Shown here piece by piece: positions 31,199 through 36,944 of a stretch of 36,944 nt of DNA. The DNA comes from Oligoflexia bacterium. Lineage in GTDB: Bacteria > Bdellovibrionota > Bacteriovoracia > Bacteriovoracales > Bacteriovoracaceae. The translations under genes were made by a program, and so were the position numbers. How positions within the stretch are numbered: the stretch's first letter is position 1; every line of letters begins with the position of its first letter. The stretch lies in the NCBI GenBank assembly GCA_015232355.1, contig JADFZW010000041.1:1-36944 (forward strand). The letters run 5' to 3'. Below the pieces are notes generated by a model. The model worked only from the letters and a program-made list of their open reading frames with translations. It ran no database searches and had not been told where the DNA came from.

Positions 31199-32722
31199 AT
31201 GAAATTTAAATCACTAAAAAAGTTTTCAATAATTCAGGATCAAAAGACACCTTTTGACTTGAAAAATAATTTACTATTGCGCCTTGAAGGTTTGGATCTA
31301 TTTGCCCAATACATTCAAGAGAGGTTACCTAACGAATTCTCTGATATTTTAAAAGAGATCAACTACATTACTTATAAATATGATGGTACAGTGGATATTG
31401 TTAATCAATTCAACATTGCTAACAAGATAGGGAATCACCAAGAGATAAAGTTTAAAATAATCGAATCCTATCTGTATTTGATCAACTACGATAAATATAA
31501 AAAATCAGGTAACGATTTTGAAATATTAGTCTATGATTATGTAAGAGGTTTTTTACTCATTGGGAGTATTTATCTTAAAGCTCTAGTGAAAGTATTCGGA
31601 AGAGATAGAGGCATCTCCATCTATCAAGAATATTCAGATCATAGAACTACGACTGGAAAACACTATACTCCTATGGAAAACATTGAAGAATTTTTATTTG
31701 TAGAAGGTGCAATTCCTCCAATTTTCATAGGTAGCTTTGATGCAATACAATTTGATCTAGGAGATGGCAGAGTTGGTACTAAGATTAAAAAATGCAAATG
31801 GGCTACAGTTTTAGAAGAGTTAAACGACCAGGAATATGCCTACGCTTTGGCCTGCCACTACGACTTCCATGCTTGTAAGTGCAGTAATCCAAATTTTGAA
31901 TTAAGCAGAACTCAAACAGTTACTGTTGGAAAAGAGTCTTGCGATTTTGTTTGGCATGATAAACGGCGAAACCCTAATCTTGAACACCCAGATAAATGTT
32001 TTTGGGATCGTTTAGAATCTGAGGAAGAAGTAGCGGTGGAAGAAAACAGCAGAATAGAATTAACTAAAGAGCAACAGGAGTTTGATACCAAATGCAGGGA
32101 AGTTTACAATAGTGGTCGCATGAAAGAATCGTACGAGATGACTGTCGACGCTTATAAAAACAATCCTAATGATCTTTATTATAAATATATGTATGCAGTT
32201 CAATGTGGTGATTATCATGATGATAAAAACCTGCCAGAGGATAAGCAAAAAAAGTTATTGGCAACAGCTAAGAAATTAATAAAAGAAGTTTTCGAAGATG
32301 AGACAATGCCTCTTTATCCTGAGAAGTTAGTGTATGCAATCAAAAACGAGTATTACTTCTTTCATCAACTCCATGAGGAACAGTTCAATTTAGGAAAAGA
32401 AAGAGTAGCTAAAGGCAACTTACGTGGATACTACTCTATGTGTGTTGGAGCAACGGAACTGGCTTGCCAATACACTATGAATAGCAATGCTGACCAAGCA
32501 AAAATATGGGCACAAAAAGCTTTAGATGCATTCGCAGAGTTTGAGAAGGTCGATCCTCATTGGTACAACATCAATCACTTCGCCGCCATCTCTCTTGCAA
32601 TCGTTGGCAAACAAGATGAAGCGATCACTGTCTACAAAGACATGTATAGGAAACAGGGATCGCAAGTAAATGAGCAAGAGGTGACTGCATTTATAAAAAC
32701 TATTTTATTACCATACTTATAG
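31199..32722 (+). CDS. ATC hydrolase-like domain fused to a TPR-like region
   Basis: A 507-aa protein. Residues up to about 280 resemble the L-2-amino-thiazoline-4-carboxylate hydrolase family. The clearest part is YALACHYDFHACKCSNPNFE, then LSRTQTVTVGKESCDFVWHD, matching the family's conserved end where a Cys-x-x-D precedes an R-T-x-T and a C-D-F motif. Residues 300-507 are helical repeats (KESYEMTVDAYKNNPNDLYY, AKIWAQKALDAFAEFEKVDP) like TPRs. I use the ATG at 31199, after AAGGAT; a TTG at 31163 gives 12 more residues. It follows the kinase gene by 68 bases on the same strand. Known members hydrolyse a thiazoline ring derived from cysteine, of interest next to a CCC peptide. The match is by eye and moderate. 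Confidence 0.55.
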   Translation: MKFKSLKKFSIIQDQKTPFDLKNNLLLRLEGLDLFAQYIQERLPNEFSDILKEINYITYKYDGTVDIVNQFNIANKIGNHQEIKFKIIESYLYLINYDKYKKSGNDFEILVYDYVRGFLLIGSIYLKALVKVFGRDRGISIYQEYSDHRTTTGKHYTPMENIEEFLFVEGAIPPIFIGSFDAIQFDLGDGRVGTKIKKCKWATVLEELNDQEYAYALACHYDFHACKCSNPNFELSRTQTVTVGKESCDFVWHDKRRNPNLEHPDKCFWDRLESEEEVAVEENSRIELTKEQQEFDTKCREVYNSGRMKESYEMTVDAYKNNPNDLYYKYMYAVQCGDYHDDKNLPEDKQKKLLATAKKLIKEVFEDETMPLYPEKLVYAIKNEYYFFHQLHEEQFNLGKERVAKGNLRGYYSMCVGATELACQYTMNSNADQAKIWAQKALDAFAEFEKVDPHWYNINHFAAISLAIVGKQDEAITVYKDMYRKQGSQVNEQEVTAFIKTILLPYL

Positions 32723-32732
32723 AAATGTTACG

Positions 32733-33191
32733 ATGAAAAGAATTTCAAAATTTAAAAACATCCACTTAAAAGCATATCTGAAATCATTGATTGAATCTGG
32801 TGAAAATATGGATGATATGTATGCTATGAACACTCTCGATCTAAGCAGTAGTGAATGTCTTGCAGTATTTCTTTCTTGCTCTATGTTGACAAAAAGAGAA
32901 CAACAAAAAATTATGAAAGTTTTTTTTGTTGGTGCTGAAAATGCAATTGCTTCTCACTTAACATTGGCATCTATTCACAATAAATATAAATCAATCATTT
33001 TCCTTAAAACACTCGGTTCTATTTCGGCAATAGCAAAAGTTGAAACCATTTTACATGAAATAGGTCATTATTTGAAAAAACATAAAAATATGTATTTTGA
33101 TAATATTACAATAGAACAAGACCAACTACAGGAAGAAGAGGCAGATGAATTTGCTCGTTTTATTTTAACTAAAAGGTTGAATAAATTTTGA
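32733..33191 (+). CDS. ImmA/IrrE-like zinc metallopeptidase, small
   Basis: A 152-aa protein with a metallopeptidase signature: H108-E109-x-x-H112 (TILHEIGHYLKKH) and a downstream glutamate in QLQEEEADEFARFIL, the layout of the ImmA/IrrE (DUF955) group. Those enzymes cleave regulatory proteins. No HTH or signal peptide is fused, so it acts in the cytoplasm. It begins 10 bases after the preceding gene. It is the only protease-like gene near the peptide locus, and leader removal is conceivable, but the family mainly cleaves repressors, so that is weak. Confidence 0.7.
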   Translation: MKRISKFKNIHLKAYLKSLIESGENMDDMYAMNTLDLSSSECLAVFLSCSMLTKREQQKIMKVFFVGAENAIASHLTLASIHNKYKSIIFLKTLGSISAIAKVETILHEIGHYLKKHKNMYFDNITIEQDQLQEEEADEFARFILTKRLNKF

Positions 33192-33193
33192 AT

Positions 33194-33694
33194 ATGAAAA
33201 TATGGATAGATGCAGATGCCTGCCCAAAAATTATAAAAGAACTAATCTTTAAAACCTCTTTCAGGTTAAAGATTTCTGTTACTCTAGTTGCAAACTCCAA
33301 CATGACCGTGCCTCTCTCATCACTAATCTCACTTGTGGTTGTTAAAAAGAATCCCGATGAGGCCGATCACTATATTCTGAATAATTTTTCCAATGGTGAT
33401 TTGGTAGTTACTGCTGACATCCCTTTGGCCGCTGCACTTGTGGCAAAAGGAGTAGTGGTCTTAAATCCTCGAGGTAATGTTTACACCGAGGATAATGTTG
33501 GCGACATATTGGCCAATCGTAATCTATTGCAAGAGTTACGAGATGGAGGACTTATCCAAGGAGGACCAGCTCCACTAAATCAGAATGATAAGGTGAAATT
33601 TGCTAATGCTTTGGATAGAGAGCTAACAAAGTTATTGAGACTAAATCCAAGTTGTAAAACTGCCACTCAACCGACAAAGGAACAATTGGTATGA
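33194..33694 (+). CDS. yaiI: YaiI/YqxD (DUF188) family protein
   Basis: A 166-aa protein matching the conserved YaiI/YqxD family: MKIWIDADACPKIIKELIF near the start, VTLVANSN, DEADHYI, DLVVTADIPLAAALVAKG, LNPRGNVYTEDNV and a C-terminal FANALDREL. The fold is related to PIN/NYN nucleases and the acidic residues fit a metal site, but function is not established. I start at the ATG at 33194 (a TTG at 33188 is also in frame); the gene follows the metallopeptidase directly. Its stop overlaps the next start by four bases. Confidence 0.92.
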   Translation: MKIWIDADACPKIIKELIFKTSFRLKISVTLVANSNMTVPLSSLISLVVVKKNPDEADHYILNNFSNGDLVVTADIPLAAALVAKGVVVLNPRGNVYTEDNVGDILANRNLLQELRDGGLIQGGPAPLNQNDKVKFANALDRELTKLLRLNPSCKTATQPTKEQLV

Positions 33695-34179
33695 AAAACA
33701 TTTACTACGCCTTATTAGGAACTCCTTGGTGGGTGTATCTGCTCTTTGCTTTTCTTTTTTATACTGGACTAAAAGCAAGAAAGTCTTCCACCATTCCAAT
33801 AAAAAAGCTGTTTATGTTCCCGGCCATTTTTATTATATGGTCTCTTCTCTCGTTAATAAGCAAGGTCGCTAATTCAAATATATATTTAATCCTCATTTGG
33901 ATAACATTAGGATTTATTGGTTACTTAATTGGATTGAAAATTACTCAAACCACCAATGTCCAAGTAGATAGAATAAACTCCGTTATAACCATACCAGGCA
34001 GTGGTTGGATAATGTTATTGGCATTGATGAGCATATTTTTTATTAAATACCTTTTTGGATATACCTATTCTACAAATCCATCAGCAATTGCATATTGCTT
34101 ACCGCTAGATTTAGGTTTTTCTGGAGCAATTACTGGAATATTCTTAGGACGAGCGCATGGATATTTTAAAAAATATTAA
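33691..34179 (+). CDS. DUF6622-like integral membrane protein
   Basis: A 162-aa protein with about five membrane segments and the DUF6622-type opening LGTPWWVYLLFAFLFYTGLK, with the short cytoplasmic ARKSST stretch after it. Later segments include LMFPAIFIIWSLLSLI, LILIWITLGFIGYLIGL and WIMLLALMSIFFIKYLF. Function unknown. Overlaps the previous stop (ATGA) and the next start by 23 bases, so it is within an operon. Not obviously linked to the peptide system. Confidence 0.7.
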   Translation: MKNIYYALLGTPWWVYLLFAFLFYTGLKARKSSTIPIKKLFMFPAIFIIWSLLSLISKVANSNIYLILIWITLGFIGYLIGLKITQTTNVQVDRINSVITIPGSGWIMLLALMSIFFIKYLFGYTYSTNPSAIAYCLPLDLGFSGAITGIFLGRAHGYFKKY

Positions 34180-34672
34180 AATCAATGAATGTACAACCGA
34201 CAATGAAGCAATTGATGTAAAGATAGCAAAGCTGCTAAACTTACACCCACATCCAGAGGGAGGATGCTTTAAAGAGACATATCGTTCTCCATTGATTATA
34301 AATGAGCGCAATTGTTCAACTGCAATTTATTATTTGCTAGGTAAAAACTCTGTGGCCAAATTTCATATTATAAAGTCAGATGAGATATGGCATTTCTATG
34401 CTGGATCTGCAATCAGATTGGTATATTTTGATAATAATGGCGACCTTCAAGAAGTAATTATGGGGAATAATATTTTGAACAGAGAGATTCCTCAATATAT
34501 TATTTCGGCCGATACTCATTTTGCAGCTTATCCGTGCGCAGGCACTGAGTATGCTCTGCTTGGTTGTACTGTTGCTCCTGGATTTGATTATAGAGATTGG
34601 AAGCTATCGGCGGAGGAAGAGCTACTATCTAAATATCCTAATCACAGAGAGATTATAGAAAAGCTTACTTAA
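34157..34672 (+). CDS. cupin family protein (DUF985)
   Basis: A 171-aa cupin-fold protein. The DUF985 pattern is clear: LLNLHPHPEGGCFKETYRS, STAIYYLL, FHIIKSDEIWHFYAG, FAAYPC, and the end LGCTVAPGFDYRDWKL. Such proteins bind metal or sugar-like ligands, but the role is unproven. AGGA precedes the ATG at 34157 inside the end of the previous gene. Confidence 0.85.
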   Translation: MDILKNIKINECTTDNEAIDVKIAKLLNLHPHPEGGCFKETYRSPLIINERNCSTAIYYLLGKNSVAKFHIIKSDEIWHFYAGSAIRLVYFDNNGDLQEVIMGNNILNREIPQYIISADTHFAAYPCAGTEYALLGCTVAPGFDYRDWKLSAEEELLSKYPNHREIIEKLT

Positions 34673-34694
34673 TACTTATTTGGAGGGTTTAATT

Positions 34695-35243
34695 ATGCAG
34701 AGAAAATCACCTAAAAAAGTTTTACCTTTATCAAAGGTCTATGCTCTACTTGAATCTGGTCCAGTCGTTTTGCTAACAACTGCTAATAAAAAAGGTGCCA
34801 ACACTATGCCAATGTCCTGGCATACTATGATGGAATTTGAACCACCATATGTTGGTTGCATAATCAGTGACCGTAACTATTCCTTTAATATTTTAAAATC
34901 AACCAAAGAGTGTGTAATCAGCATTCCCACTAAAGAGCTACTCAAAAAAGTAGTAGCATGTGGAAATACATCAGGAAGAGACACTAATAAATTTAAAACC
35001 TTCGGTCTAACTGTGGCCACTGCTTCTGCGGTTAAAGCACCTCTAATTGACGAGTGCTATGTGAATCTTGAGTGCAAAGTTATTGATACCAAGTTGGTAA
35101 AGAAATATGGATTTTTTGTCTTGGAAGTGATTAAAGCGTGGATTGATTCCAAGAATAAAATGCCTCAAACAATTCATCATCAGGGTAAAGGGGAATTTAT
35201 GGTTGCTGGTAAAATTATAAAGACATCTTCTAAAAAGAAGTAG
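34695..35243 (+). CDS. flavin reductase-like, FMN-binding split-barrel protein
   Basis: A 182-aa protein of the DIM6/NTAB flavin reductase-like family. Typical features are VVLLTTANKKGANTMPMSWHT, PPYVGCIISDRNYSFN, and NTSGRDTNKF near the middle, followed by ECKVIDTKLVKKYGFFVLEV. Expected to bind FMN and reduce flavin or a bound substrate. The ATG at 34695 has GGAGGG eight bases upstream; a TTG at 34680 precedes it in frame but overlaps that site. Last gene of the short plus-strand operon. Confidence 0.8.
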   Translation: MQRKSPKKVLPLSKVYALLESGPVVLLTTANKKGANTMPMSWHTMMEFEPPYVGCIISDRNYSFNILKSTKECVISIPTKELLKKVVACGNTSGRDTNKFKTFGLTVATASAVKAPLIDECYVNLECKVIDTKLVKKYGFFVLEVIKAWIDSKNKMPQTIHHQGKGEFMVAGKIIKTSSKKK

Positions 35244-35590
35244 CTTAACTTGTTCCACTAGTAATTATAGGAACTACATGATTGTGAAGAAGTATTTCTT
35301 TATCTCAAGTTATGAAAGATGGCAGCTCACCTTTAAAAACAACCTTAAGGCATCAGTAGGACTTACTCCATTTTTCATTGCAATGACTAAATAACTTCTA
35401 ATCCTGCAAAAAATTCTAGCACCTTCAATTGTTAATAATTACAAATTTATTATAAAGGTCAGACATTATTTGACCAACAAAAGCAGTATTATATTGGTAT
35501 TAATAAAAACCACCATATCATTAAAACAATGATCTACAAAAATTATCACAAATTGGCTAGTTAAAAATAAACCAACAGAGGAAAGAAAAT
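35244..35590. other. gene-poor gap between flavin reductase and ADP-ribosylglycohydrolase genes
   Basis: About 347 bases without a supported gene. A 38-codon frame (35278-35394, starting MIVKKYFF, ending FFIAMTK) is open but has no ribosome-binding site and no recognisable family. The rest is AT-rich and shows no convincing hairpin terminator. The promoter of the next gene must lie here. Confidence 0.4.
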
Positions 35591-36433
35591 ATGGATGCAT
35601 TATCAACATTCCACATATTAGCAAAAGTTTCAATGGCATTTGCCATAGGAGATGCCTTAGGTGCAATATTTGAATTTGAAAATCCTACTAAAAATGAAAT
35701 TTTGCATAGGTTTCACAATAATGATCCTATCAAATTTACAGATGATACGCTTCTTATCCTCTCAACGGTAAAGGCATTTTTTAAAACCAAAGAAATTTTG
35801 AATAAAAATAATTTAAATTTTTGGCCTACACTTAGTATTTGTACATGCCAACAGTTATATGATTGGTATATTTCACATGATTATCGCGGTATAGGAGATA
35901 CAACCTTAGCTTCATTAAAACAAATTTCATCCTATTTTGAACAAAATGAAAACTTTGAGGGATTTACTCTTTATACAAAAAGAGGTTATCAGTATGAAAA
36001 TTCGGCCGGCAATGGTGCCTTAAGCAGATCTCTGCCTTTAATAATATTAAATTTTCCAGTTGATCAAGACTTTTGTAAATGGATATCACTAACCCATTTG
36101 CATACTGATGCTCATAGTTCTGTTATTGATTTGGCCAAGTTTGTAGAAAAGAAAATTATTCCATCGTTCAATTTAACAGAGAATGCCAAAGGATTCTATG
36201 CGCCTGAAACCTTAAGTATTGCTATTCGAGCAATTCAACAAAGTAAAAGTATAGAAGAAGTTTTTTATAAATCAATTATTGCTGAAGGAGACAATGATTC
36301 TATTTGTGCATTGTCTTTTGCCCTTTGGTATTATGAAAGGGAAATGGATTTTGAATTTAATAGAATATTTAATAGATTAAAGGCCGGTGATGATACTTCT
36401 ATTTTTGTTAATGATTATATAAGTTGGTTTTAA
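35591..36433 (+). CDS. ADP-ribosylglycohydrolase family protein
   Basis: A 280-aa protein of the DraG/ARH fold, which removes ADP-ribose from proteins or other acceptors. The metal site motifs are present: GDALGAIFEF (about residues 20-29), FTDDTLLIL (about 48-56), NGALSRSLPL in the middle, and EGDNDSICALSFALW near 227-241. In the last motif Ser stands where most members have Thr (D-x-D-T/S), and THLHTDA is typical. AGAGGAAA precedes the ATG. No ADP-ribosyltransferase partner is visible in the window. Usual length is about 280-320 aa, so this is complete. Confidence 0.85.
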   Translation: MDALSTFHILAKVSMAFAIGDALGAIFEFENPTKNEILHRFHNNDPIKFTDDTLLILSTVKAFFKTKEILNKNNLNFWPTLSICTCQQLYDWYISHDYRGIGDTTLASLKQISSYFEQNENFEGFTLYTKRGYQYENSAGNGALSRSLPLIILNFPVDQDFCKWISLTHLHTDAHSSVIDLAKFVEKKIIPSFNLTENAKGFYAPETLSIAIRAIQQSKSIEEVFYKSIIAEGDNDSICALSFALWYYEREMDFEFNRIFNRLKAGDDTSIFVNDYISWF

Positions 36434-36632
36434 TCATTTTAATCAATCAACACTTTATATTCATGCTTACAACTTAATTTAAACTTGATAACAACAACCA
36501 TGCTATCTTTTCCATAACGGGCTATTAAAAGTCAGTCTCTCACCATTTTCCGCCAACAGGAGAAGCATTGATTCTCGATTCGAGGAAACTTTGCGACTTT
36601 GTCGATAGATTTAACGTATTATTGCGATAGAC

Positions 36633-36848
36633 CTACGGGCCTTTTCTTATGCTCTTTTCAGAAGTTCCAACATATATTACTAGATGTGGTGATGCCATGA
36701 ACACATAGAGATAGACCCCACCACCACAATCTTCATCTGACAGTAAAGAAAGTCTTTTCAATAAATGCCATTTAATACGTGTTATGGATTGGACATTCAT
36801 AAACACCCTATAAAGTTTGGTAGTGGAATATTTTTTCTGTCCAAGCAA
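36633..36848 (-). pseudogene. possible GIY-YIG nuclease fragment
   Basis: A 71-codon frame with a poor TTG start. Residues 42-60 read GGGVYLYVFMASPHLVIYVG, which matches the GIY...YIG spacing of GIY-YIG endonucleases, followed by TSEKSIRKG. A TAG stops the frame there; the same frame continues beyond it for 30 codons (VYRNNTLNLSTKSQ) before another stop. This looks like a broken nuclease gene, but the similarity is short. The 200 bases before it (36434-36632) hold no other supported feature. Confidence 0.3.
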
Positions 36849-36890
36849 TTGCGTTACAACTTTTTATAAGTTAAAAAAGGAGATGTTTGG

Positions 36891-36944
36891 ATGGAGAATT
36901 TTTTGATGAGTATTATTAAATTTGAATTGAATGTACCAGAGGCA
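36891..36944 (+). CDS. 5' end of a gene running off the window
   Basis: An open frame from ATG at 36891, with AAAAAAGGAG eight bases upstream, to the end of the window: MENFLMSIIKFELNVPEA. The ribosome-binding site is strong, so a real gene start is likely. The fragment is too short to assign. A second ATG (MSIIKF) lies five codons in. Confidence 0.55.
   Translation, partial: MENFLMSIIKFELNVPEA

Noticed and set aside
35278..35394. 38-codon plus-strand ORF in the gap before the ADP-ribosylglycohydrolase gene
   Set aside because: No ribosome-binding site, no recognised family, AT-rich surroundings; too weak to call a gene.

Overview
The window reads as low-GC DNA (AT-rich throughout, no rRNA or tRNA gene seen) from a Gram-negative-type bacterium. 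Support for this is a periplasmic solute-binding protein with a signal peptide, a sigma-54 enhancer-binding regulator with a matching -24/-12 promoter, and a bactofilin-like secreted protein. Predatory Bdellovibrionota such as the Bacteriovorax group are a reasonable guess, but this is inference from gene style only.

Region 1 (about 0.1-4.5 kb) is a recombinase block on the minus strand. It holds two different serine recombinases, each preceded by a small ORF and a still shorter conserved peptide ORF (KKR..TRSG), with two related T-tailed hairpins. The block therefore looks like a duplicated cassette. Region 2 (4.5-17.9 kb) looks like a phage- or plasmid-type replication element. It contains a MerR-like excisionase, a 403-aa unknown protein, a CHC2/Toprim primase fused to a helicase-like ATPase, a cluster of AGTTCCG repeats, a family A DNA polymerase, a P-loop-less DnaB-like protein, a tandem pair of DUF697-type GTPases, two Xre-type regulators, a tyrosine recombinase and a DUF2958 protein.

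Region 3 (17.9-31.1 kb) is the most interesting part. On the minus strand, two tiny ORFs encode near-identical peptides (MKDV...INCCCG.G..NN). A strong terminator follows, then a radical SAM/SPASM maturase, an ABC exporter and a secreted beta-solenoid protein. This is the organisation of a RiPP (ribosomally made, post-translationally modified peptide) locus with an unfamiliar CCCG core. A near-consensus sigma-54 promoter lies upstream and faces it. Divergently transcribed are a receiver-AAA+-HTH sigma-54 activator, a small coiled-coil protein, an MFS transporter, an OppA-like peptide-binding protein, a double methyltransferase and a hybrid histidine kinase with two receivers. The set suggests a self-contained loop: make peptide, modify, export, sense, activate sigma-54 transcription.

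Region 4 (31.2-36.9 kb) carries mixed accessory genes: an ATC-hydrolase-like/TPR protein, an ImmA/IrrE-like metallopeptidase, a YaiI family protein, a DUF6622-like membrane protein, a DUF985 cupin, a flavin reductase-like protein, an ADP-ribosylglycohydrolase, a GIY-YIG-like fragment, and a gene that runs off the end.
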